A DNA stretch of 15,973 nt from an uncultured Streptomyces sp. (GTDB taxonomy: Bacteria; Actinomycetota; Actinomycetes; Streptomycetales; Streptomycetaceae): assembly GCA_946480485.1 (NCBI GenBank), contig CAMLJW010000070.1:1-15973 (forward strand), written 5' to 3'. This document shows, in pieces, positions 1 to 6,904 of the stretch. Position 1 is the first letter of the stretch; each line of letters opens with the position of its first letter. Position numbers and translations under genes: made by a program. The notes below the pieces were generated by a model, which ran no database searches, was not told the origin of the DNA, and worked only from the letters and a program-made list of their open reading frames with translations.

Positions 1-61
1 CGCGGCTCGCGGCTCGCGGCTCGCGGCTCGCGGCTCGCGGCTCGCGGCTCGCGGCTCGCGG
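1..61. repeat. 7-bp tandem repeat (CGCGGCT)n
   Basis: About eight and a half perfect copies of the heptamer CGCGGCT run from the first base of the window to about 61, so the array probably extends beyond the left edge. The unit is not a multiple of three and no supported gene crosses it. It is most simply an intergenic simple-sequence repeat. Copy number could vary between isolates or be collapsed in assembly. Confidence 0.9.
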
Positions 62-344
62 CGATGGTACGTGTATCGCATCTCAAGCCGGTTAGCAATC
101 TTTCAGGCGGTTCGTGGGCGGGTGGGCGGACGTGTGAACTCGTACACGGTAACGAATAGCGCCGACCTCGAGGTAAGCATCGCTCACAGGAACTGCGGAG
201 CGCGAGCACGGCCGCGTGGACGAGGCACGGTCAGCACGGACGGTTCCGCCGGGCGCGAACACACTCGACAACGCGGAGACCGTCGCCACCCTGCCGTACG
301 ACACCGTGTGGCGGATGCTGAGGCCAGACCCAGTGCGAATGGGG
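62..344. other. Stretch with no supportable gene
   Basis: I see no gene here that I can defend. Positions 65-185 are noticeably less GC-rich than the rest of the window. A plus-strand reading frame opens with GTG at 216 but soon runs antisense through the PIN fragment, and its product matches nothing I recognise. A small inverted repeat (CGTGT at 131-135, ACACG at 144-148) is within what chance would give. The stretch may be intergenic, or debris from the rearrangement next to it. Confidence 0.5.
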
Positions 345-581
345 TCAGGTGCTGGATGCCTCGAAGGTCTCGATCGTGCAGCGTGCTGCCCCGCTGCGCT
401 CGATCCTGGCGTCGCTGGTGATCAGCGGAACGCCGAAGGTCTCGGCGAGGGCCACGTAATGCGCGTCGTAGACGGAGAGGTTGTTGGACAGCTCGCGTAC
501 GCGCTGCCACAGGACCAGCGTGGGGTGCAGGTCGAGAGCGAGGGCCTGGTAGTCGGTGATCGCCTTCAGGGCCTCCTTTTT
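345..581 (-). pseudogene. PIN-domain (VapC-type) toxin, C-terminal fragment
   Basis: The minus-strand frame ends at a TGA at 345-347. Its last 75 or so residues read like the C-terminal half of a VapC/PIN ribonuclease. They include the segment SVYDAHYVALAE with the third acidic metal ligand, and ITSDARI with the fourth, followed by a short terminal strand. A complete PIN toxin is about 130 residues and begins with an Asp in the first strand plus a Glu near residue 40. Both are missing here, because homology stops at a T-run (577-582) and the frame enters antisense of the next fragment. With half of the active site gone it should be inactive as a nuclease. No VapB-like antitoxin gene is visible beside it. 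The family assignment is by motif only. Confidence 0.6.
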
Positions 582-582
582 T

Positions 583-987
583 CTGCGCCTGGACGGCTGG
601 CGCCGGGCAGGGCAGCCGGTCCTCGACGAACTGCGTACGGGGGACACCGCGCGGATCAACGAGCTGGCAGATGAGCTCGCCACGCGCTACCCGACCGGGG
701 AGCACGACCGGGACCGCGTCGTGCTGTCCGTCGCGCTGGAGGTCCGTGACGCGGCGGGCCAAACCTGGGCCGGCTCCTATCTGCTGGACCTGGTGGGCGA
801 CGCGGCGGGGACCGCGATGGCGCGCTGTGTGTCGGTGCCGCTGGCCTACGGCATCTCACGCGTCCTCGACGGCACGACACCATCCGGTCTGCACAAGGCC
901 ACCGACGACGCGGGGGAGGCGGCTCGCTGGATCACGTTCCTGAAGGACTACGGCATCCGATGTACGTATGAGGAGAGCCATGGGTAG
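583..987 (+). pseudogene. Saccharopine dehydrogenase-like protein, C-terminal fragment
   Basis: An open plus-strand frame with good codon bias gives about 134 residues ending at TAG 985-987. It contains a helical segment (RINELADELATRYP), a beta-rich part (VVLSVALEVRDAAGQTWAG), and the C-terminal features GTAMARCVSVPLAYGIS and WITFLKDYGIRC. I associate these with the C-terminal domain of actinobacterial saccharopine dehydrogenase-family oxidoreductases. Those proteins are much longer and start with a Rossmann NAD(P)-binding domain, which is absent: upstream of about 583 the frame is simply antisense to the PIN fragment. A GTG at 556 has no convincing ribosome site and would start inside the foreign sequence. 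I call this a 5'-truncated remnant. The family call is moderate; the truncation is better supported than the exact name. Confidence 0.55.
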
Positions 988-1118
988 ACACGCGCACCAC
1001 GACTGGGTCGGTATCGGCATGCGTCCGGCGAATCCGAGCCTCGCATCCTTGTCGTACCGGCACACCGAAGTACCCAAGTGCGCGGCGACACCCATCCCAA
1101 CGACACGTGGCCGCGTTC
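988..1118. other. Short intergenic region with a possible RES terminator
   Basis: This separates the oxidoreductase remnant from the RES gene, whose 3' ends converge. The only structure I see is an inverted repeat, CGCGGC at 1081-1086 and GCCGCG at 1110-1115, with a 23-nt loop. It lies just past the RES stop codon and could act as a weak terminator for the minus-strand module, but the long loop makes this doubtful. Confidence 0.3.
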
Positions 1119-1805
1119 TCACCCTCGCCTGCGGGGGTGTTCGACCCGGATGCGCAGCGGCGCGAGGAGGCTGTTCACATAGTCGCGGCCCGTCGGGGTG
1201 TTCAGCTCCAGCAGGGGTTCTGACGACGGTTTGAGCAGGGCGGGGCCGTCCTCGCGTTCGTACAGGACGCAGACCTCGCCGGACACTGCGCCGGAGTCCT
1301 GGCGCGACGGCCAGCGGATGCCCATGGCCCAGTCGGCCTGGTCGCGGATCCAGGAGCCCCAGCGGCGGGTGCGCGGGTAGTCCGGTGCCGGGGCCTGGAC
1401 GAGCCAGATGTCCTGGTGGACCGCCGCCAGACGGGCGTTGTCCGTCAGGTCGACCAGCGGCAGGTCGGTGGCCGTGGCGACCTTGGACAGCACCATGTCC
1501 CGCACCCGTGGCTGGGTGATGCGTCGCCGCCCGTCCGGCCGCATCCGCAGATCGCGGGCCAGGGTCTCGCACAGGGCGGTCAGCGGGGACAGACCGGCGT
1601 ACAGATACGGGAGCGGGCCGGTGCTCAGCCCGTCCCGGATGTCGCAGAACCGTCCGCCGCCCCAGTGCAGATCGGCCGGTACGGGCTTGAACTCGGTGGC
1701 GGCACGGTGTGCGCTGTGCACACGCCACAGTTCGGTACCGGCCGGCAGCACATGGCGGTACGGCTTCGCTCGGACGGTCGGGGTGGGGATCATCTGGTCG
1801 GGCAC
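1119..1805 (-). CDS. RES-domain protein, likely NAD+-consuming toxin
   Basis: This is a 228-residue protein with the RES family signature in order. Arg28 is in ELWRVHS, then comes a small-residue stretch (WGGGRF) and YLYAGLSP. Glu80 is in LTALCETL, and Ser167 is in WPSRQ after the conserved YPRTRRWG segment. Characterised RES toxins degrade NAD+ (or phosphorolyse it, as in the MbcT type) and are held inactive by a Xre/MbcA-type antitoxin. I chose GTG 1805 because GGAG sits about ten bases upstream inside the end of the preceding gene; ATG at 1793 is an in-frame alternative. The start lies only four bases past the stop of the partner gene, so the two should be translationally coupled. The antitoxin-first order is typical for this type. 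RES membership is well supported; toxicity is inferred from the family. Confidence 0.82.
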   Translation of the reverse strand: MPDQMIPTPTVRAKPYRHVLPAGTELWRVHSAHRAATEFKPVPADLHWGGGRFCDIRDGLSTGPLPYLYAGLSPLTALCETLARDLRMRPDGRRRITQPRVRDMVLSKVATATDLPLVDLTDNARLAAVHQDIWLVQAPAPDYPRTRRWGSWIRDQADWAMGIRWPSRQDSGAVSGEVCVLYEREDGPALLKPSSEPLLELNTPTGRDYVNSLLAPLRIRVEHPRRRG

Positions 1806-1809
1806 GCGT

Positions 1810-2535
1810 TCACCACTCCGGGATCTCGGCTCGCGCGGCGGACAGCAGAGCGTGGTCCACTCCGGTGCCCAGCAGCCTCGCGGGCGCGGCGTCGAGCCAC
1901 ACGTTGGAGCCCAGCCACCAGTCGGCGGCACCCCAGGGGTCCACATCGGCCGACAGCAGTCGGTTGATCTCGACGACGACCGGGTACGGTGCCCCGGATT
2001 CCGGATCGAGCTGGAACGCGGGGACCCGTTCCACCTCGTTGGTGTCGATCAGCAGGATCAGGTCGTGGGCCTGCGCCGCGGCGAGGTCTAGGGAGGCGGC
2101 GGGGAGGGCGGGTTCGGCCAGCAGCCAGGCGTCGTCGAGGTCGGGGCGGTAGGGGGCGTCGGGTTCGGCCGCGTTTCTCACGGCGTTCACCACATGCGCC
2201 GTGGTCGGCGGGTGAGTCGGGGTCACCAGGATTCCCGAGTCCAGCACCTCCGTGCGCAGTCGCCGGAGCAACGCCAGCAGCGCGGAGTTGTCCTGTGGCG
2301 GCGGCAGTCCTGGCTGGAAGCGCACTCCGGACGGGGTCAGCGCCTCGCGCACGGGGTGACCGGGGGACGCGAACGGTTTGATCAGCTCGCGCAGGTCGCC
2401 GGCGGCGGCCACGGGGTCCGACTCGGCGTCCGCCAGGATCTCCAGCAGCTCTTCGCGCGCGGGCGCGTCCAACCGCCCGGAGAGCTCTGCCCAGTGAGCA
2501 TGGATCGCCTCAACGGCGTCAGCCAGGAAGGACAA
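1810..2535 (-). CDS. Xre/MbcA/ParS-type antitoxin partner of the RES protein
   Basis: This is a protein of about 241 residues directly upstream of the RES gene. Its last 60 residues fit the toxin-binding (DUF2384-like) domain of Xre/MbcA/ParS antitoxins: a helical start (VVVEINRLLSADVDPWG), the WWLGSNVWLDAAPARLL core, and a final helix ending IPEW. The first 130 residues are mostly helical, with no clear helix-turn-helix that I can see, so DNA binding is not shown. It is larger than ordinary Xre antitoxins. The start is uncertain. I prefer TTG 2535, preceded by GAGGGGG, because codons between it and the ATG at 2631 (AGA, ACA, TTT, TCT and CGA twice) look non-coding. Its expected role is to bind and neutralise the RES protein and perhaps repress the module. 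Confidence 0.65.
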   Translation of the reverse strand: MSFLADAVEAIHAHWAELSGRLDAPAREELLEILADAESDPVAAAGDLRELIKPFASPGHPVREALTPSGVRFQPGLPPPQDNSALLALLRRLRTEVLDSGILVTPTHPPTTAHVVNAVRNAAEPDAPYRPDLDDAWLLAEPALPAASLDLAAAQAHDLILLIDTNEVERVPAFQLDPESGAPYPVVVEINRLLSADVDPWGAADWWLGSNVWLDAAPARLLGTGVDHALLSAARAEIPEW

Positions 2536-2764
2536 GCCGACACCCCCTCTCCCGAAGGCACCGTAACAGCGCTGAAAGAATGCTGTGCCGAGAGAGTCGA
2601 ATCGGGGTCGGGCACCCGCCGAGTGAGGCATGATGGGCGCCAGGCATCGCCCGAGGGAGTCGGTGCACGCCATCGATCGCCCGCCGACCGGGCCCCGGGC
2701 CAGCCCCGTACTGAACGGTGGGCCCTCTCCCGCGCGGTTCAACTGCGGCCCTGGGGGAGGGTCA
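2536..2764. promoter_or_regulatory. Shared divergent promoter region
   Basis: This 229-bp gap separates the leftward antitoxin-RES pair from the rightward six-gene operon, so it must hold both promoters if the start choices are right. A small dyad, ACAGC at 2566-2570 and GCTGT at 2582-2586, with an internal CAGCGCTG palindrome, lies 31-51 bases before the antitoxin start. It is the best operator candidate. I could not find convincing -35 and -10 boxes on either strand. A strong ribosome site, GGGGGAGG, ends at 2760 just before the operon's first start codon. Confidence 0.45.
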
Positions 2765-4069
2765 TTGAGCAACTCCGCGGCATACGCGTGGTCTTACGTC
2801 GACGTCGAGGCGGAACGGCGCAGGGAACTGCGCGCCCAGCTCGCGCAGGAGACCACCCGCTCACACAACCTGCGCGGCCAGGCCAGGTCGCTGCGCCGCG
2901 CGTACCGTACGGCCAGCATCGACGTGCACATCGTCACCGTGTCGGGCTCCGCCGACGTTGCCGAACTGGCCGCCGCCCTGGACTCGGCCCGTCGGATCAA
3001 CGAGCGGGCGGAGGCCGAACTCAGCCGGGCGGCCTGCGAGGTCTGGTCTCCTCCACCGGGCAAGGACGCGGACGCGGGCAGGGACTCCGGCAGGGGCGCG
3101 AGCAAGCAGCGCCCGGCACCGGCACCGACGGTCCGGGCCGCCGAGGACCGCACCGCCCAGGTCCGTGCCTCCGCCCTCGTCGAGGCCGAGGCGCTCCTCA
3201 ACCGCGACGGACCCTCCTGCGAGCCCGACGACCTGCCCGTCTTCGCCCGCCGTCTGGAGGCGTTGCGGCAGGCGCGCAGTGCCGAGGAGGCCCGTACCCT
3301 CCTCCACGATCTCGGCGTACTCGTGCACAAGTCGACCCAGCGGCAGCGGAACGCCGTCCGGCTGGCCGGGCTGCGGGCCAGGCTCCTCGACCGGCTGGAG
3401 GACGCCGCACCGGAGGACCGGCGGCGGCTGTCGGCGGCCGTGGCCGAGGCGCCCGACCCGGCCCATCTGGAACAGGAGGTGGAGTGGGTTGTGGCACGGG
3501 CGGACACCGCCCGGCACCGGGGCACGGTCGCCGACGCCGTGATGCGGGTGCTGCGCGAGCGTGACTACGCCGTGGGCGACGACTTCGCCGACCTGCTGGC
3601 CGAGGACGGCAGCGTCGTCGTGCCGTTCGGCGGGGCGGCCGAGGCGTCCGGCGAGGCCGCGGTCCCCGACGGCTACGGGCTGCGGGTGGCACTCGCGCCC
3701 GACCGGCCCGGCCTCACCACCGTGCTGGTGGCCGAGTCGGAGACCGAGGCCGAGACCGACCGCCGGGTCCAGCAGTGGTTCTGCGCGGACCAGTTGCCCG
3801 GCATCGAGGACGCGGTGCGTGACCAGGGCGTCGACCTGGCCCGCACCTCCGCGCTGCCGCCCGGGGTACGACCCACGGCCGTGGCGCCCGACGGCTCGTG
3901 GCCCGGCACGGGACGCGCCCATGACCGTACGACGGATGACGGTACGACCACCGAGGACGGTGCGACGGACCGGGCGGCCCCGGCAGACCAGGCGGACCGG
4001 CGCCGCAAGAAGAAGGCCAAGCCCGCGCGGCGCACCACGTACGGACAGGAGCAGCGGCGTGAGCGCTGA
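2765..4069 (+). CDS. Coiled-coil protein of unknown family, first gene of the CHAT operon
   Basis: This is a soluble protein of about 434 residues that I do not recognise. The start TTG 2765 has an excellent ribosome site (GGGGGAGG, four bases upstream); the open frame extends further 5' to 2630, but without a better start. Residues 12-45 and about 65-100 are Arg/Glu/Leu-rich and heptad-like, suggesting coiled coils. Then follow a Gly/Ala/Arg linker, a second long helical block (about 135-260), and a compact predicted alpha/beta domain (about 260-370) containing DGYGLRVALAP and TVLVAESETEAE. The tail is low-complexity, Asp/Thr-rich then Lys/Arg-rich (RRKKKAKP), and ends near TTYGQEQRRER. No membrane segment or enzyme motif is seen. 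Its stop overlaps the AAA+ gene by 11 bases, so it is probably made in step with the ATPase and may be its adaptor or substrate. Confidence 0.75.
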   Translation: MSNSAAYAWSYVDVEAERRRELRAQLAQETTRSHNLRGQARSLRRAYRTASIDVHIVTVSGSADVAELAAALDSARRINERAEAELSRAACEVWSPPPGKDADAGRDSGRGASKQRPAPAPTVRAAEDRTAQVRASALVEAEALLNRDGPSCEPDDLPVFARRLEALRQARSAEEARTLLHDLGVLVHKSTQRQRNAVRLAGLRARLLDRLEDAAPEDRRRLSAAVAEAPDPAHLEQEVEWVVARADTARHRGTVADAVMRVLRERDYAVGDDFADLLAEDGSVVVPFGGAAEASGEAAVPDGYGLRVALAPDRPGLTTVLVAESETEAETDRRVQQWFCADQLPGIEDAVRDQGVDLARTSALPPGVRPTAVAPDGSWPGTGRAHDRTTDDGTTTEDGATDRAAPADQADRRRKKKAKPARRTTYGQEQRRER

Positions 4070-6221
4070 CAGCGGTGGGGCGTTACGCAAGGAGGGCAAG
4101 GAGGGCAAGGAGGACGCGCCGGCTCCGACGGCCGTCCCGCCGCTCGCGCCCGCCTGGATCCGTGAGCTGGACATGGCGCTCACCGTGTACCCGCAGATCC
4201 TGCTGACCGGCAACGTACGCGATGTGTTCCTGCTGCCCGAGGACGGCGAGGGCGGGGTGGCGGTGCCCGAACCGGACGGCCCGCCCATGCCGTACAGCCT
4301 GGAGGAGATCATCGAGTCGCTCTGCCGCACCCGGGGCTACGGCGCCCTGGCTCGGCAGAGCATGGTCAACGACCGGGTGCTCGCCTGGCGGCTCACCAAC
4401 GACCCGTTCGCCTTCCCGCCCGCCCTGCGCCGCATGGCCGAGGAGGACGCCCGCGCGGAACGGGAACGCGCCGAGCGGGAGGGCGGAGCGGGCGCCGGAG
4501 CGACGAACGGCGCCGACGCGGCCGACCATGACGCCCACGGAGACGATGACGACGATGGCGACGACATCGAGGCGGGCATCGCCCGGATCCGGGAGATCAT
4601 GATCGGCACGGTCCAGCACGGGGGCCCCGCGATCGGACTGATCATCCCGTACACCGCCCGCCTCGGATCACCGCGCGGCCCCGTCGTGGGCGAGGCGGCA
4701 CGACTGCTCGCCACCGCCGAGGAGTTGGGCCACTGTGCGCGGCCGGTGCGCGGCAGCGGGGCCGTGACCCCGTACAACACCGTCTTCTGGGTGGTGGAGA
4801 AGCAGGAGGACCTGCCGCTCGAATTCGCCATCGGCAGCCGGGCGTTGCGTGTGATCACGGTGCCCGAGCCGCCGCACGACCAGCGCCGTGCGGCCGGCCG
4901 GTTCGTGGTCGAACGGCTCGCCAGGCGCCGGCCGGGCAAGGACGGCGCGTCGACCGGCGAACCGGCGACGGAGGAGGAGCAGGATCGGGCGACCGAGGCG
5001 CTGGCGCGTTCCTCGTACGGCATGGGCGTCGGCGAGATCCTGGCGGTCGGCCGGATGGCCGCCGACCGGGGACTGCCGCTGAGCCGTCTGGACGAGGCCG
5101 CCCGGCTGTACCGGGTGGGCGTACTCGACAACCCCTGGGCCACCCAGGCCGTGCGCGAGAACATCCTCAACGGCGAGGGCTACCTCAACTCCGAGGTCAT
5201 CGGGCAGCCGCACGCCGTACGGCGCACCATCGAGATCTTCATGCGCTCGGCGGCCGGACTGACCGGGGCCCAGTCGTCCAGCTCGCCCAGCCGGCCGCGC
5301 GGCACGCTGTTCCTGTCCGGGCCGACCGGTGTCGGCAAGACCGAACTCGCCAAGGGCGTCGCCAAGATGATCCTCGGCGAGGACGCCCGCCCGATCCGTT
5401 TCGACATGAGCGAGTTCGCCGAGGAGCATGCCCGGGACCGGCTGATCGGGGCACCGCCCGGCTTCGTCGGGCACAGCGCGGGCGGTGAGCTGACCAACGC
5501 GGTGCGCGCGCATCCGATGAGCGTGCTGCTCTTCGACGAGATCGACAAGGCGCATCCGCGGCTGTTCGACCTGTTCCTGCAGATCCTGGAGGACGGCCGG
5601 CTGACCGACGGGCAGGGTGCCACCGTTCACTTCACCGAGTGCGTACTGATCTTCACGTCGAACCTGGGTGTGTCGGCGGAGGTCCTCCGGCCGAAGAACC
5701 GTCGCGGCGCCAAGGCGGAGGGCGGTGGTGAGGAGAGCGACGGCGGGGACAAGGAGGCGGACGAGGCCAAGCGGCGGCCGCGGCTCAGCAGGCACGACAG
5801 GCCGGAGGATGTGCGCGAGGCCCTGCGGGCGGCGTTCGACGCCTTCTTCAACGACCACATCGGGCGGCCCGAACTGCGCAACCGGTTCGGCGACAGCTTC
5901 GTCCCCATGGACTTCATCCAGCCCGACTCGGTACCGCTGATCCTCAACAAGGCGCTGGCCTCCGTGACCGCCCGCGTCAAGGAGGTGCACGGCGCCGAGC
6001 TGACGGTGGCCGACGACCCCTGGGAGGTCCTGCGGGTCGAGGCCGCACGCCGGCTGGACCACGGCGGGCGCGGGGTGGTGACCGCCGTGGAGTCGGCGCT
6101 GGTCAACCCGCTCTCCCGAGAGCTGTTCCACCAGCCTGCCCAAGCCGGGGAGCACATCGCGGTCGAAGCGGTGGACGGCGAGGACGAGGCGTACACGCTG
6201 AAGGTACGGCGATGGGTGTGA
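4059..6221 (+). CDS. AAA+ ATPase: degenerate N-terminal AAA plus ClpB-D2-like module
   Basis: This 720-residue protein has an intact C-terminal AAA+ module of the ClpB/HSP100 D2 type. It shows Walker A GPTGVGKT (421-428), Walker B LLFDEID (Asp493, Glu494), sensor-1 Asn535 in FTSN, arginine residues at 607-609 (RNR) and a sensor-2-like GGRG around Arg671. The first 390 residues resemble a second AAA domain that has decayed. TGNVRD stands where a P-loop would be, IGLIIPYTAR replaces Walker B, and a late segment (RVITVPEPPHDQRRAAGRF) still looks AAA-like. It also carries a poly-Asp insert at about 154-174, and the D2 module has a charged insert at about 545-580. GTG 4059 is chosen for its GGAG eight bases upstream. 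Codon 9 is TTA (4083-4085). Likely role: ATP-driven remodelling of another operon product. Confidence 0.88.
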   Translation: MSADSGGALRKEGKEGKEDAPAPTAVPPLAPAWIRELDMALTVYPQILLTGNVRDVFLLPEDGEGGVAVPEPDGPPMPYSLEEIIESLCRTRGYGALARQSMVNDRVLAWRLTNDPFAFPPALRRMAEEDARAERERAEREGGAGAGATNGADAADHDAHGDDDDDGDDIEAGIARIREIMIGTVQHGGPAIGLIIPYTARLGSPRGPVVGEAARLLATAEELGHCARPVRGSGAVTPYNTVFWVVEKQEDLPLEFAIGSRALRVITVPEPPHDQRRAAGRFVVERLARRRPGKDGASTGEPATEEEQDRATEALARSSYGMGVGEILAVGRMAADRGLPLSRLDEAARLYRVGVLDNPWATQAVRENILNGEGYLNSEVIGQPHAVRRTIEIFMRSAAGLTGAQSSSSPSRPRGTLFLSGPTGVGKTELAKGVAKMILGEDARPIRFDMSEFAEEHARDRLIGAPPGFVGHSAGGELTNAVRAHPMSVLLFDEIDKAHPRLFDLFLQILEDGRLTDGQGATVHFTECVLIFTSNLGVSAEVLRPKNRRGAKAEGGGEESDGGDKEADEAKRRPRLSRHDRPEDVREALRAAFDAFFNDHIGRPELRNRFGDSFVPMDFIQPDSVPLILNKALASVTARVKEVHGAELTVADDPWEVLRVEAARRLDHGGRGVVTAVESALVNPLSRELFHQPAQAGEHIAVEAVDGEDEAYTLKVRRWV
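4089..4115 (+). repeat. 9-bp tandem repeat inside the AAA+ gene
   Basis: Three copies of AAGGAGGGC (the third ends in AC) encode a KEG/KEG/KED run at residues 11-19. Every copy contains a perfect Shine-Dalgarno core (AGGAGG). No start codon follows within a useful distance, so this is more likely a flexible linker than an internal ribosome site. Slippage in whole units would keep the reading frame. Confidence 0.85.
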
Positions 6222-6904
6222 GGGACGGTACGGCGGCGGCGGGGCCGGTGCTGCGGGTGTCCCAGGTGCTCGGGCCGATCACCGCGCTGGGGCCGGGGCG
6301 CCGTCTCGGGGTGTGGGTGCAGGGCTGCCCGCTCGCCTGTGCCGGGTGCATGTCCCGGCACACCTGGGATCCGCGGGGTGGCCATGACGTCGAGGTGGAG
6401 CGGCTGGTGCGACTCTGGTTGCGCGCTCTGGCCGACGGCTACGACGGGCTGACGGTGAGCGGGGGCGAACCGTTGGAGCAGCCGGGGGCGCTGGCCGCGT
6501 TCCTGGACGCGGCCGACCGCGTGCGCCGCGACGCCGGCCGGGCCGACGCGGACCTTCTCGTCTACACGGGCTGGGAGAACGCCGAGATCGCCGCGTCGCC
6601 GCCGGCCACGGCCGCGCTCGACCGCGCGGACGCCGTGATCACCGGGCGGTACCGCGCGGGCGAACCGACCAGCCTGGTCTGGCGCGGCTCGGCCAACCAG
6701 CAGCTGACCCCGCGAACGCCCCTCGGCCACCGCCGCTACGATGCGTATCTGCGCCGCCGCTCCGACCACCCCGAACTCCAGGTAGGGGTGACGGACGGCG
6801 CCGTACACATCGTCGGCGTCCCCAGACCTGGTGAACTGAGCGCCCTGGAACGGGATCTGGTCGCCCGGGGAGTGACCTTCCGGGAGAACACATGGCGACC
6901 GTGA
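6212..6904 (+). CDS. NrdG-like radical-SAM activase (4Fe-4S single-cluster protein)
   Basis: This is a 230-residue protein with the radical-SAM cysteine motif CxxxCxxC (Cys39, Cys43, Cys46 in GCPLACAGC) and the SAM-binding glycine motif SGGEP (83-87). Length and layout match the small activases related to NrdG and pyruvate formate-lyase activase. Those bind one [4Fe-4S] cluster and use S-adenosylmethionine to create a radical, usually a glycyl radical on a partner enzyme. No glycyl-radical enzyme is seen in the window, so the substrate here is open. The start ATG 6212 overlaps the AAA+ stop by ten bases with AAGG a few bases upstream, which points to translational coupling. Family assignment is firm; the target is unknown. 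The extra C-terminal part (about 120-230) may recognise the partner. Confidence 0.88.
   Translation: MGVRDGTAAAGPVLRVSQVLGPITALGPGRRLGVWVQGCPLACAGCMSRHTWDPRGGHDVEVERLVRLWLRALADGYDGLTVSGGEPLEQPGALAAFLDAADRVRRDAGRADADLLVYTGWENAEIAASPPATAALDRADAVITGRYRAGEPTSLVWRGSANQQLTPRTPLGHRRYDAYLRRRSDHPELQVGVTDGAVHIVGVPRPGELSALERDLVARGVTFRENTWRP

Noticed and set aside
216..674. Plus-strand open frame as a gene of about 150 residues
   Set aside because: Most of it is antisense to the PIN fragment and then out of frame with the oxidoreductase remnant; no ribosome site or recognisable product.
856..1728. Long minus-strand open frame overlapping the RES gene
   Set aside because: It reads the RES gene in another frame and gives Arg/Pro/Gly-rich nonsense typical of GC-rich shadows.
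2630..2764. ATG at 2630 or 2633 as the start of the first operon gene
   Set aside because: No ribosome site and the peptide from there to 2764 looks non-coding; TTG 2765 has a very strong site.
4035..4066. The C-terminal TTYGQ tail of the first operon protein as a glycyl-radical site for the activase
   Set aside because: It lacks the RVxG[YF] consensus and any glycyl-radical barrel; only the presence of a glycine near the end supports it.
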